From Streptomyces sp. CNQ-509 (GTDB taxonomy: Bacteria > Actinomycetota > Actinomycetes > Streptomycetales > Streptomycetaceae), in the NCBI RefSeq assembly GCF_001011035.1, contig NZ_CP011492.1:7828951-7892950 (forward strand): 64,000 nucleotides of DNA. Reading direction: 5' to 3'. Below are positions 27,072-37,658 of the stretch, piece by piece (the stretch's first letter is position 1; every line of letters starts with the position of its first letter). A program made the position numbers and the translations under genes. The notes beneath the pieces were generated by a model, which saw only the letters and a program-made list of their open reading frames with translations, ran no database searches and was not told the DNA's origin.

Positions 27072-28583
27072 ATGGCGGAATGGACGTCGGCCGTCGGTGC
27101 GGTTCAGCTCGCGCGGCTGCTGCGGTCGCAGGAGAGCGCGGGCGCCGTGGCCCTCGACCGGCCGGGCCGCCGCGTGCCCGCGTACCGCGCCCTGGCCGAC
27201 GGCGTGCGCCTGCTGGTGCTCGAAGGGCGCATCCCGGTGGCCACCCGGCTGCCCGCCGAACGCGAGCTGGCCGCCGCCCTCGGCGTCAGCCGCACCACCA
27301 TCGCCGCGGCGTACGAGCACCTGCGCGCGGCCGGCTTCCTCGAATCCCGCCGCGGCGCCGGAAGCTGGACCTCCGTGCCGGCCGGGCATCCGCTGCCCAC
27401 CCGCGGCCTGGAGCCGCTGCCGCCGGACGCCACCGGCTCGATGATCGACCTCGGCTGCGCCGCGCTGCCCGCCCCCGAGCCCTGGCTCACCCGCGCGATG
27501 CACGGCGCCCTGGAGCAACTCCCGCTTTACGCCCACACCCACGGCGACTACCCCGCCGGGCTGCCGGGCCTGCGCGCGGCCATCGCCGAGCGGTACACCG
27601 CCCGCGGGGTGCCGACCATGCCCGAGCAGATCATGATCACGACCGGTGCGATGGGCGCGATGATCGCCCTGTGCCGGCTCTTCGCCGGCCGCGGCGAGCG
27701 CATCGCGGTGGACTCGCCGAGCTACGCCAACATCCTGCAGCTCATGCGCGAGGACGGCGCCCGGCTCGTACCCGTGGCCATGGGCGAGGGACTGACCGGC
27801 TGGGACGTCGAGACCTGGCGGCAGACCCTCCGCGACGCCGCCCCGCGGCTGGCGTACGTCATCCCCGACTACCACAACCCCACCGGCGCCCTGGCCGACG
27901 ACGACCAGCGCCGCGCGCTCGTCGACGCCGCCCGCCGCGCCGGCACCGTCGTCGTCGCCGACGAGACGATGAGCGAGCTGCGCCTGGACGACACCGGCGA
28001 ACGCCCCCGGCCCGTCGCCGCGTACGACCCGGCGGGCTCCACCGTCGTCACCGTCGGCTCGGCCAGCAAGGCGTTCTGGGCGGGCCTGCGCATCGGCTGG
28101 GTGCGCGCCGCGCCCGAGGTGATCCGCAGCCTGGTCTCCGCCCGCGCGTACGCCGACCTCGGCTCGCCCGTGGTGGAGCAACTGGCCACCACCTGGCTGC
28201 TGGAGGGCGGCGGCTGGGCCGCGGCCACCGGCCTGCGCCGTTCCCAGGCCCGCGCCAACCGCGACGCGATCGTCGCCGCACTGCGGCGCCATCTGCCCGA
28301 CTGGGAGTACACGGTGCCGCACGGCGGGCTGACCCTGTGGGTGCGCACGGGCGGTCTGTCCGGCTCGCGCATCGCCGAGGCGGGCGAGCGGGTGGGCGTA
28401 CGGATCCCGTCGGGCCCGCGGTTCGGGGTCGGCGGTGCCTTCGAGGGGTACGTGCGGCTGCCGTTCACCGTCACCGGGGCCGTCGCGGAGGAGGCGGTCG
28501 GCCGGCTCGCGGCGGCGGCCCGCGCCGTGTCGGAGGGCGGCGGGCCCGTGGCGGCGGAGCCGGCGGGGGCGTTCATCGCCTGA
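27072..28583 (+). CDS. MocR-type regulator (GntR helix-turn-helix fused to aminotransferase fold)
   Basis: 503 aa. The winged helix-turn-helix lies at about residues 35-100 (GRIPVATRLPAERELAAALG, then VSRTTIAAAYEHL). It is followed by a fold-type I PLP domain with PDYHNPTG, VVADETMSELRL, and the PLP lysine in TVGSASKAFWAGLRIGW (about residue 336). It is likely a transcription regulator sensing PLP rather than an aminotransferase. Divergent from the YczE-type gene (100-bp spacer), it matches the YczR/YczE arrangement described in actinobacteria. Confidence 0.87.
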   Translation: MAEWTSAVGAVQLARLLRSQESAGAVALDRPGRRVPAYRALADGVRLLVLEGRIPVATRLPAERELAAALGVSRTTIAAAYEHLRAAGFLESRRGAGSWTSVPAGHPLPTRGLEPLPPDATGSMIDLGCAALPAPEPWLTRAMHGALEQLPLYAHTHGDYPAGLPGLRAAIAERYTARGVPTMPEQIMITTGAMGAMIALCRLFAGRGERIAVDSPSYANILQLMREDGARLVPVAMGEGLTGWDVETWRQTLRDAAPRLAYVIPDYHNPTGALADDDQRRALVDAARRAGTVVVADETMSELRLDDTGERPRPVAAYDPAGSTVVTVGSASKAFWAGLRIGWVRAAPEVIRSLVSARAYADLGSPVVEQLATTWLLEGGGWAAATGLRRSQARANRDAIVAALRRHLPDWEYTVPHGGLTLWVRTGGLSGSRIAEAGERVGVRIPSGPRFGVGGAFEGYVRLPFTVTGAVAEEAVGRLAAAARAVSEGGGPVAAEPAGAFIA

Positions 28584-28619
28584 CCGGCCATGCCGGCCGG
28601 GGCCGTTCGTCCGCCGGCG

Positions 28620-30182
28620 TCAGCCGCCGGTCTGCTCCGCCGCCGTACCGGCCGCGGAGCCGCCGGCCGGCGGCTCCGGCAGCAGCTCCAGCACCGCGCG
28701 GCGCAGCGCCTCCGGCGTCTCGCGGTGGTGCGGGTCGGGCGTCGCGGGTACCTGCAGCCGGTGCACCTCACCCTGGCCGAGGCGTACGTAGCCCCGCCCC
28801 GGCGGGACCTCGTACACCGGCGTGGTGTGCGGCGGGGCGCCGAGGACGGAGGCGATCTGCGCCGCCGAGGCGGGGCCCAGCACGACGCGGGCGCGGGTGT
28901 GGTCCCGTACCGCGGGCCCCAGCGAGGCGGCGCAGTCGAACTGGTCCGCCACCACCACGGTGACGTTCGCCGCCCGCCCGTGCCGCAGCGGCACCTCCAG
29001 CAGTGCCTGCGGATCCTCCCGCCCGGCCGCGGCGGCCAGATGGCTCAGCGCCGCGGGCCGGTCCACGACGATCCACAGCGGCCGCGGCCCCGCCGCCCGG
29101 CCGCCGTCCGCCGCGTCGCCCCCGGCGGCGACCGGGCGCTGCAGCCGGCGTTCCGTCTCCTGCGCCGCCCAGCGCAGCAGCGCCAGCGCGCCGGCCACCG
29201 TGGACTCCACCCCGAGCACCCCGGGCCGCTCCGCCAGGAAGGCGAACTCGCCCGCGCAGCCGCCGTCGACCACCAGCACCTCGCCGTGCGGCAGTGCCTG
29301 GAGCGCCAGCGACCGCAGCAGCGTCGTCGTGCCGGTGCCGGGCTGGCCGAGGGCGAGCAGATGGGGCTCGGTGGAGCGCGGTCCGGTACGCCACAGCACC
29401 GGCGGCTCGTCCCGGTCGCCGGCCTCCGTGCGCACCGGCAGCGTCCGCCGCACGCCCTCGGCGTCGGTGAAGCCGAGCACCGACTCGCCGTGCGCCGTGA
29501 CGTAGGGCTGCGCGCCGATGTCGGCGGGCAGCGGGTCGAGGACGGCGAGGTCGAGGCGGTTGTCGTCCTCGTGCCAGTCGAAGAGGTACTCGCGCCCGCG
29601 TCCGCACTTGGCGTACAGCAGTTGCTCGATGCGCGCCCGGGACTCGGGCTCGCCGTCGCGGAAGTACGGCGGGTAGCGCAGCCGCAGCGCGGTCAGCCGG
29701 TCGTCGCCGTCGAACTCGGCGTCGGCGAAGACCTGCTCGATGTCGCCCTCGTGGGCGTAGAGCGGGTGCGGGTCGTCGGGGGAGGAGAAGTACGGCACCA
29801 GCGCCTCGTACAGCGCCGCCAGCCGCTCCTGCCGCCGGGCCGCCGCGTCCGCGTCCGCCGCCGGGTCCTTCCCGCCCCGGTCGCGGCCGGCCCACACCGC
29901 CGCGGCCAGCAGCGCCACTGCGGCGGCGAGTGGCCCGTACGGCATCAGGTACACCAGCAGCAGGCAGGCGCAGGCGAGGAAGGCCGTCGGCCCGCGCCGC
30001 TCCTTCGGGGTCGCGCTCCAGCGCCGCCGGGCAGCGGCCGCGAGCCGGCCCGTGCCGCGGGTCACGACCACCACGGGACGCAGTACGTCCGCGGCGCCGT
30101 CCGCCGCCGTCCTGGCCGCCTCGCGGCCGCGGGCCGCCGGGGGCGGCTCGCGGCCGGGCAGCCGGGCCAACGGTCGTCGCAT
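28620..30182 (-). CDS. FtsK/TraB-like membrane ATP-binding protein with degenerate P-loop
   Basis: 520 aa. After a basic N-terminus there are two membrane helices (about 85-120: AFLACACLLLVYLMPYGPLA, then AAVALLAAAVWAG). The C-terminal ~250 residues look like an FtsK/SpoIIIE motor: ALGQPGTGTTTLLRSLALQA (about 276-295), PLWIVVD near 385, VVVADQFDC, and an HPV-like end. The P-loop Lys is replaced by Thr (GTGTTT instead of GTGKTT), and the Walker B Asp is followed by Arg rather than Glu, so ATP hydrolysis is doubtful. It pairs with the tiny membrane protein 50 bases upstream. Function unknown. Confidence 0.65.
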   Translation of the reverse strand: MRRPLARLPGREPPPAARGREAARTAADGAADVLRPVVVVTRGTGRLAAAARRRWSATPKERRGPTAFLACACLLLVYLMPYGPLAAAVALLAAAVWAGRDRGGKDPAADADAAARRQERLAALYEALVPYFSSPDDPHPLYAHEGDIEQVFADAEFDGDDRLTALRLRYPPYFRDGEPESRARIEQLLYAKCGRGREYLFDWHEDDNRLDLAVLDPLPADIGAQPYVTAHGESVLGFTDAEGVRRTLPVRTEAGDRDEPPVLWRTGPRSTEPHLLALGQPGTGTTTLLRSLALQALPHGEVLVVDGGCAGEFAFLAERPGVLGVESTVAGALALLRWAAQETERRLQRPVAAGGDAADGGRAAGPRPLWIVVDRPAALSHLAAAAGREDPQALLEVPLRHGRAANVTVVVADQFDCAASLGPAVRDHTRARVVLGPASAAQIASVLGAPPHTTPVYEVPPGRGYVRLGQGEVHRLQVPATPDPHHRETPEALRRAVLELLPEPPAGGSAAGTAAEQTGG

Positions 30183-30232
30183 GCGTCGGGTCTCCGAGTC
30201 CTGGACGGGGGCGGGACGCCGGCGGGGGCGCC

Positions 30233-30427
30233 CTAGAGCTTGATGCCGCCCAGGAGGCTGGCGAGGCTCTGGCCGCCGGCCTTGATGCTGGGCGCGATCG
30301 CGGTGCCCGCCAAGTAGAACCCGAAGAGGGCGCAGACGATGGCATGTGACGGCTTCAGCCCGTCCTTGCGGAAGAACAGGAAGACGATCACTCCCAGCAG
30401 GACAACGCCTGAGATCGACAGAATCAC
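30233..30427 (-). CDS. 64-aa membrane protein, partner of the FtsK-like gene
   Basis: The GTG at 30427 lies 6 bases after TGGAG and gives MILSISGVVLLGVIVFLFF followed by RKDGLKPSHAIVCALFGFYLAGTA and an ending SLASLLGGIKL: two membrane helices joined by a basic loop. A longer open frame upstream starts poorly. It is transcribed toward the FtsK-like gene. It resembles the small Spd-type membrane proteins that accompany conjugation-like ATPases in streptomycetes; that comparison is inference. Confidence 0.65.
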   Translation of the reverse strand: MILSISGVVLLGVIVFLFFRKDGLKPSHAIVCALFGFYLAGTAIAPSIKAGGQSLASLLGGIKL

Positions 30428-30607
30428 GGAAATCTCCAGGGGCGACGGAGCCGTCAGAGGTCGTTTGCCAGCCTGACAGTGAGATTTACCGAGGAAAAGC
30501 GGCAATTGGGTGATTTGCCTCGCGCTCACCCGAGTGGCCGGGGAGCGGTCGCCGCCCCGCGCCGGCCGTGCTCCGGCGGCGGGCCGCGCCCTCCCGCGCG
30601 GGCCGCG

Positions 30608-31978
30608 TCACTCGTCCAGCCGCGGCTGGTGCGCGGGTGCCGGGCAGACGCGGCGGCCCTGCTGGTCGAAGACGTACAGGTGTTCCAGGTCGATCAGCAG
30701 CGGCACGTGCGTGCCTGCCCGGACCTGGACGTCGGGCCCGGTGCGTACGACGAGGTCGCCCCCGGCGATCGCGGCGCGCTCGGCGCTCTGCGGCGGCGCG
30801 GCGGGCACCCGGGGCTCCTCCAGCACGCCCACCGCCCCCTCGCCCCGGTCGTCCTGGCCGAGGGCGTGGAGATGGGCCACCGCCCTGTCGCGCAGCCGCC
30901 CGAGGACGGTGCCCTCCTTGTTCTTGCGGTGGCCGCCGGGCGCGGTGTCCGTACGCGGGCCTTCGAGTGCCGGTACGAGGGCCGCGCGCGAGCCGGTGTT
31001 CAGATGCAGCAGCGCCTCGTGGCCCAGGTACTCCACGTGCTCCACGATGCCGCTCATCGCGCACTCGCCGGCACGCGCCAGCGACGGCCGGGCGATGCGC
31101 ACCGCCTCGGAGCGCAGACCGACGATCACCGGCCGGCCCTGCTGGATGCGGAGCATCTGGTGGTCGGGGGAGAGGGGTTCGGGCAGCACCAGGCTCTGCC
31201 GGCCGAGGTCGATCGTCATGCGGCCGGGCAGCGCGGCGTGCACGACGGCTTCGAGGAGGTTGATCCGCGGGGTGCCGATGAACGCGGCGACGAAGATGTT
31301 CTTCGGCAGCGCGTACGCCTCCCGCGGCGAACCCACCTGCTGGAGCACGCCGTCGCGCATCACGGCGATCCGGTCGCCCAGCGACATCGCCTCGGCCTGG
31401 TCGTGTGTCACGTAGACCGTGGTGACCGCCAACTCGCGGTTGAGCCGGGCGACTTCCGCGCGCAGGTGGTTGCGCAGCTTGGCGTCGATGTTGGACAGCG
31501 GCTCGTCCATGAGGAACGCGGTGGGCTCCCGCGAGATCGCCCGGCCGATCGCGACGCGCTGCCGCTCGCCGCCGGAGAGCTGCGCGGGGTAGCGGTCGAG
31601 CAGGTCCTCGATGCCGAGCAGCCGGGCGGTGGCGTCCACCCGCGGGCCGACGTCGCCGCGGGCCTCCAGCTTCAGCGGGAAGCCGATGTTGTCGCGGTTG
31701 GTCATCCGCGGATAGAGGGCGAAGTTCTGGAACACCATCGCCATCCCGCGCTGCCCGGGCGCCAGTTCGGCGGCGTCCTCGCCGTCGAGCAGCAGCCGCC
31801 CCTCGGTGACGGACTCCAGTCCTGCGATCATGCGCAGCACCGTGGACTTGCCGCATCCGGAGGGGCCGAGCAGGACGACGAACTCGCCGGGCTCGATATC
31901 GAGCGAGAACCGGTCGACGGCCCTGATGCCGCGCTCGTAGACCTTGGTGACGCCGTCCAGTGATATCGCACGTGACAT
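30608..31978 (-). CDS. CUT1 sugar ABC transporter ATPase (MsiK/UgpC-like), stand-alone
   Basis: 456 aa. Walker A GPSGCGKST (38-46), Q-loop QNFALYP, signature LSGGERQRVAIGRA (about 134), Walker B FLMDEPLSNIDAKLR, switch His in YVTHDQAEAM. The C-terminal TOBE/MOP region (from about 235) is longer than the usual ~370 aa because of a poorly conserved stretch (about 340-410, RKNKEGTVLGRLRDRAV...). No permease or binding-protein gene adjoins it, so it may serve several importers, as MsiK does in streptomycetes. The two CUT1 systems at 39.7-43.0 and 61-64 kb have no ATPase gene of their own in view. Confidence 0.88.
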   Translation of the reverse strand: MSRAISLDGVTKVYERGIRAVDRFSLDIEPGEFVVLLGPSGCGKSTVLRMIAGLESVTEGRLLLDGEDAAELAPGQRGMAMVFQNFALYPRMTNRDNIGFPLKLEARGDVGPRVDATARLLGIEDLLDRYPAQLSGGERQRVAIGRAISREPTAFLMDEPLSNIDAKLRNHLRAEVARLNRELAVTTVYVTHDQAEAMSLGDRIAVMRDGVLQQVGSPREAYALPKNIFVAAFIGTPRINLLEAVVHAALPGRMTIDLGRQSLVLPEPLSPDHQMLRIQQGRPVIVGLRSEAVRIARPSLARAGECAMSGIVEHVEYLGHEALLHLNTGSRAALVPALEGPRTDTAPGGHRKNKEGTVLGRLRDRAVAHLHALGQDDRGEGAVGVLEEPRVPAAPPQSAERAAIAGGDLVVRTGPDVQVRAGTHVPLLIDLEHLYVFDQQGRRVCPAPAHQPRLDE

Positions 31979-32150
31979 GGTGTTTTGTTCCGTATTTCGG
32001 CGACAAGGATGCGGTAGGGGTGCACAGTTGGATTACGGGTCCCGAAAGATAGCGAAGTTCACCCGGGCTGGGAACGCCTTGCGCAGCCCGATACGCCGGC
32101 CGGCGGGCGAATCCGCCGGAACGGGCCCGTGGCCGCCCGTACGGGGGCGG

Positions 32151-33794
<1,644 letters not shown>

Positions 33795-33892
33795 CGTCGC
33801 CTCCTCGTCCCGGTGGCCGGGCGCCACTGCGGGGGAACGCGCGGACCCGCCGGGAGGTTCCGTGGGGCGCGGCGGCTTCGTACCGGAGGCGG

Positions 33893-34471
33893 TCAGGCGA
33901 CGGCCGGGGCGGGGTCGGCGCGCCCGGGCACGAGCGACTCCAGCAGGGCCAGGCAGCGGGCGAAGGACTGCCACTCGCGGTCCCGGTCGCAGTCCCCGCC
34001 GGCGCCCACGTCCGCCGGGCCGCCGGTCCCGGCGGGCGCGGTGAACCGGGACCACACGGCCTTGCCGAACGGCCCCGGGGCACTCCATCCCCACGCGTCG
34101 CTGAGCGTCGCCACTATCTGCAGCCCCCGCCCGGACTCGGCGACCTCGTCGGCCTCGCGGGGCGCCGGCACGCCCTCGCCCGGGTCGAAGACCGCGCAGA
34201 CGACCTCGCCGCCGCGGCGGACGAGGGTGAGGGTCACCGGCTGCGGCTCGGCGACGGGGAGCGGCGGGCAGCCGGGCACGCCGTGGCGTACGGCGTTGGT
34301 CACCAGCTCGGAGACGACGCACTCGACGCTGTCGGTCAGCTCGCCGAGATCCCAGTCACGCAGCGTCGCGCGGACCGTGCGCCGGGCTTCGGCTATCGAC
34401 CGCGGGTGGGCATCGAGGGCGCAGGCAGCGAACGCCGATGCCTCGGCCCGCTCGCCGAAAGCTGCCGCCAT
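33893..34471 (-). CDS. RsbW-like ATP-binding (anti-sigma/HATPase) protein
   Basis: 192 aa with a single GHKL ATPase domain: N-box VVSELVTNAVRHG (about 60), G1 region VFDPGEG, G2 SGRGLQIVATLSDAWGW. There is no histidine-kinase dimerisation domain. Streptomycetes have dozens of such proteins, acting as anti-sigma or regulatory kinases, often paired with an unlinked partner. The C-terminal ~40 residues are extra. No sigma factor or antagonist gene adjoins it. Confidence 0.85.
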   Translation of the reverse strand: MAAAFGERAEASAFAACALDAHPRSIAEARRTVRATLRDWDLGELTDSVECVVSELVTNAVRHGVPGCPPLPVAEPQPVTLTLVRRGGEVVCAVFDPGEGVPAPREADEVAESGRGLQIVATLSDAWGWSAPGPFGKAVWSRFTAPAGTGGPADVGAGGDCDRDREWQSFARCLALLESLVPGRADPAPAVA

Positions 34472-34659
34472 GCCGATTCCCCGATCGATGCTGTCGCCTT
34501 GGAACGTGCTGGTTGTTCAATGGTGAGTGATATGGACCTCCGGATGCAAGTACAGATGCACTTTCATCCGCAAGGACAGGTGCACGTCCCCCGGCAAGTC
34601 GGGCATACGGGCCGCACCGGTCCCGGCGGGGTGGATCGGGGGACGCGTCCGGCGCCCGG

Positions 34660-35565
34660 TCAGTCACGCAGCGCGTTCGCCGCCGTCGTCGTGTAGGTCT
34701 CCACGGCGTCGACCCCCGCCTCGTGGGAGTCGTGCCCGTCGGAGAGGACGGCGACGAGCAGGGTGTGGCCGCGGTGTTCGACGCGGCCGATGCTGTTGAT
34801 GTCCCACAGCCCGGTCGCCGAGCGCGGCAGCCAGCCGTTCTTCAGCGCCGCCTCCCCGGCGTCGTCCGCCGCCGCGGACACGCCCCAGCGCTGGTCGTCG
34901 ACCACCGAGGCCATCAGCTTCTCGACGTAGTGGCGGGAGTCGCCGTTCAGCGGCGAGCGGTCGTCGCCGTACACCGCTTCGAGGAGCGCGAGCTGGTCGG
35001 ACGCGGTGGTCTGCGTCAGCCCCCAGGTGCCGCCGTCGCCGGGCTCGGTCTCGGTGAGGCCGAGGCGGCGGTTGGCGTCCGCGAGGCCGGAGCCGCCGCC
35101 GATGTCCGACCAGAGCGCGTCGGTGGCGTCGTTGTCGCTGCTGCGTATCATCTCCGCCGCCAGCTTCTTCTGCGCGCCGGTCAGCGTGCCGCCGTCGTCC
35201 TGGGCCTGGAGCAGCAGGGCGGCGAGGATGTCGACCTTGACGATGCTCGCGGTGTCGAAAGAGCCCTTGCCCGAGGCGTGCGCGGCCCGGGCGCCCGAGT
35301 CGAGGTCCGCCACCGCGAGGTCGTACGCCCCGGCCGGCTTCGGCAGCGCCTTGAGCGCCTTCGTCACGGCCTGGTCCGCGGAGGGAGCGGAGGCCGGAGC
35401 CTTCCCGGTCGCCGGCGCGTACTGGACGTAGCGCGTGCGGGACGCACCCGCGGCCTCCGCGGCGTCCCCCACGAGGGGAGCGGAGGACGACGCGGTGGCG
35501 GCGATCAGGGCGAACGTGCCCGCGGCGACCGCCGCGGCGCGCAGCGTGGGGAGATTTCTCGACAC
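34660..35565 (-). CDS. Secreted serine hydrolase (class A beta-lactamase fold)
   Basis: 301 aa from the GTG at 35565 (start uncertain, no good ribosome-binding site; the frame is open to 35643). Hydrophobic N-terminus (AAAVAAGTFALIAATASSSAP) fits export. Active-site motifs: Ser-x-x-Lys in TASIVKVDIL, Ser-Asp-Asn in RSSDNDATDAL, and KNG in EAALKNGWLP instead of the usual KTG. Probably a penicillin-recognising or cell-wall hydrolase rather than a true beta-lactamase, since the omega-loop ExxLN motif is not evident. Confidence 0.78.
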   Translation of the reverse strand: MSRNLPTLRAAAVAAGTFALIAATASSSAPLVGDAAEAAGASRTRYVQYAPATGKAPASAPSADQAVTKALKALPKPAGAYDLAVADLDSGARAAHASGKGSFDTASIVKVDILAALLLQAQDDGGTLTGAQKKLAAEMIRSSDNDATDALWSDIGGGSGLADANRRLGLTETEPGDGGTWGLTQTTASDQLALLEAVYGDDRSPLNGDSRHYVEKLMASVVDDQRWGVSAAADDAGEAALKNGWLPRSATGLWDINSIGRVEHRGHTLLVAVLSDGHDSHEAGVDAVETYTTTAANALRD

Positions 35566-35685
35566 GCTGCCGGAGGTTAGGCCACCCGAGTGCGGAAACG
35601 ACTGGGAATCAGATGAACATCCGATGAGAAAACGGGCGCCCATGGCATTTATCCGGACCCGGCGTGATGACCCGTACGCCGCCGG

Positions 35686-36567
35686 TCAGCGGATGACCGA
35701 CACGATGCGGCAGGCGGCCTCCGCGAGGCCCCGGTCACCGGCGACCCCGGCGCGGGCGAGCGCCGCCTCGGGCTCCACGCCCCGTACGCACAGCCGCCAG
35801 GCGGTCTCCGCGTCGAGCCGCACCAGCGCGTCCGGCTCGCCGTCCCCGGGCGGTGCGGCCAGCGACCAGCGGGTGCCGCCCGCCGGGCCGGGCCCGGTGG
35901 CGGTCGCCGTCCAGGCGCCGCCGGCCGGTCCCGGCACCGCCATCGCGACCCGGGTCCCGGGCGGCGCGGCGGTGTCGCGCAGGGTGTGCGGCAGCGCCCG
36001 CATGAAGGTGTCGAGCACCGCGGCCAGCGGGCCGGCCTCCGGGTCGGTGGGCAGACCCGCGGCGTGCCGGATCTGCTGCCGGTGCGTCCAGAACTCGGTG
36101 AAGTCCCGCGCCACGTCCAGCCAGCGCGGCGCCGGCTCGGCGCCCGCCCACGACACGCCCAGCGACGGGCCGCGCAGCGGGTCGCCTGCGAAGTGGGCGG
36201 CGACACCGGCGCCGGCCGCGTCGAGCGCGCCGATCAGCGAAGCGGGGCTGACCCGGGCGTGGGCGTCGACCCACTCCTGGTTGATGCGGTGGATGAACGT
36301 CTCCAGCGGCTCGCCGGGCGCGGGTGCCGGGCCGCCGGTGTGCCCGTCGCGCTCGCGGGCGAGGCGGCCGTAGAAGTCGCCGAGGAGGTGCGCGGCCACG
36401 TCGTGCACCGTCCAGCCGGGGACCGCCTCGCGCAGCCAGTCGTCCGGCCGCAGCGCGTGCAGCGTCGACATGAGCGCGCGCTGCTCGGGGGCGAACAGCG
36501 GCCGGGTGTCGAGGGGCGGGCCGAGCCGGGGAAGGTCCGGCTCCGCGGGGTTCACCTGCGGTTCCAT
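35686..36567 (-). CDS. DinB-like mycothiol-dependent maleylpyruvate isomerase family protein
   Basis: 293 aa. DinB/MDMPI N-terminal four-helix domain with metal His residues: VPGWTVHDVAAHLLGDFYG (about 50-68) and EFWTHRQQIRHAAG (about 160). The C-terminal part (from about 205) is a separate beta-rich SCP2-like domain. Actinobacterial members are thought to use mycothiol; the substrate is unknown. 65 bases downstream of the 2-hydroxyacid dehydrogenase gene, same direction, possibly the end of the catabolic block or unrelated. Confidence 0.75.
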   Translation of the reverse strand: MEPQVNPAEPDLPRLGPPLDTRPLFAPEQRALMSTLHALRPDDWLREAVPGWTVHDVAAHLLGDFYGRLARERDGHTGGPAPAPGEPLETFIHRINQEWVDAHARVSPASLIGALDAAGAGVAAHFAGDPLRGPSLGVSWAGAEPAPRWLDVARDFTEFWTHRQQIRHAAGLPTDPEAGPLAAVLDTFMRALPHTLRDTAAPPGTRVAMAVPGPAGGAWTATATGPGPAGGTRWSLAAPPGDGEPDALVRLDAETAWRLCVRGVEPEAALARAGVAGDRGLAEAACRIVSVIR

Positions 36568-36632
36568 GGCCGGATCGTGCCATCAGCGGGCGGTGCGCGG
36601 CCAACCGGTTACGGCCCCCGCGGCCCGGCCGG

Positions 36633-37658
36633 TCAGAAGAGGCGGGTGAGCGCCGTGGCGTCCACCGCGTGCAGCGGCTCCTCGCCCGCCAGCAGCCGCA
36701 GCACCTCGGTGACCGCCGACTCGCCCAGCCGCTCGCGGCATTCGGCCGTGCCCGCCGCCTGGTGCGGGGTCAGCAGCACGTTCGGCAATTGCCGGAACGG
36801 GTGCCCCGCGGGCAGCGGCTCGGCGTCGAAGACGTCGAGGGCCGCGTCGATACGGCCGTCGCGCACCTCCGCGAGCAGCGCGTCCTCGTCCACCAGCCAC
36901 GAGCGCGCGGTGTTCACCAGACCGGCACCGTCCGGCAGCAGCGCAAGCTGCGGCGCGCCCAGCATCCGCCGGGTCGCCTCGGTGGCCGGGGCGTGCACCG
37001 CCACGATGCGGCTGGTGCGCAGCAGCTCGTCCAGCGGCAGGAGGCGTACGCCCAGCTCCGCCGCGTCCGCCTCGGACAGGAACGGGTCGGTCACCGACAC
37101 CCGCGCGCCGAAGGCGCGGACCAGCTCGATGTACGCGCGGCCGGTACGGGAGGCGCCGATGACGCCCACCGCGCTCGCGCCCAGCTCGTGCCGCGGCGGC
37201 GCCTGGCCGGCGCTCTCCCAGTGGTCGCCGCGGCGCATCGCGTGGTCGAAGCGGTGGATCCGGTGCAGGAGCGCGAGGCTGAAGGCGAGCGCGACCTCGG
37301 CCACCGGCCGCGCCATCGCGTCGCCCGCCTGCGTGACCCGTACGCCGCGCAGGAAGGCGTCCTCCGTGACGTACGGGGCGACGGCGGAGCCGGTGTGCGC
37401 GAGGAGTTCGAGGCGGTCGGCCACCGCGAGCAGCCCGGCGTCGAGCCGCGGCGCGCCCCACGCGGTGACCAGCGCCCGGGCCCCGGGCAGGGCGGCGGCG
37501 AGCGCCGCCCGGTCGCGGTGCTCGTCGAGCACCGTCAGCTCAGCGGCGTCCGCCAGCCGCCGCCACACCGCGTCGGTGAAGAACTGCGCGCGCAGCTCCG
37601 GCGGTACGCACACCACTACCCGGTCCCGGCCGGCGCCGCGGTCAGCGGAGCCAGTCAT
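36633..37658 (-). CDS. D-2-hydroxyacid dehydrogenase (NAD)
   Basis: 341 aa. D-isomer 2-hydroxyacid dehydrogenase with the NAD motif VGVIGASRTGRAYIELV (about 157-173), NTARSWLVDEDAL (catalytic-region Arg) and the closing His in VLLTPHQAAGT. Glycine motif is GASRTG rather than GxGxxG, still plausible. Its start overlaps the end of the DHDPS-family gene by 17 bases, which marks it as part of the same operon. It may reduce a 2-oxoacid made in the pathway (or oxidise the reverse). Confidence 0.87.
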   Translation of the reverse strand: MTGSADRGAGRDRVVVCVPPELRAQFFTDAVWRRLADAAELTVLDEHRDRAALAAALPGARALVTAWGAPRLDAGLLAVADRLELLAHTGSAVAPYVTEDAFLRGVRVTQAGDAMARPVAEVALAFSLALLHRIHRFDHAMRRGDHWESAGQAPPRHELGASAVGVIGASRTGRAYIELVRAFGARVSVTDPFLSEADAAELGVRLLPLDELLRTSRIVAVHAPATEATRRMLGAPQLALLPDGAGLVNTARSWLVDEDALLAEVRDGRIDAALDVFDAEPLPAGHPFRQLPNVLLTPHQAAGTAECRERLGESAVTEVLRLLAGEEPLHAVDATALTRLF

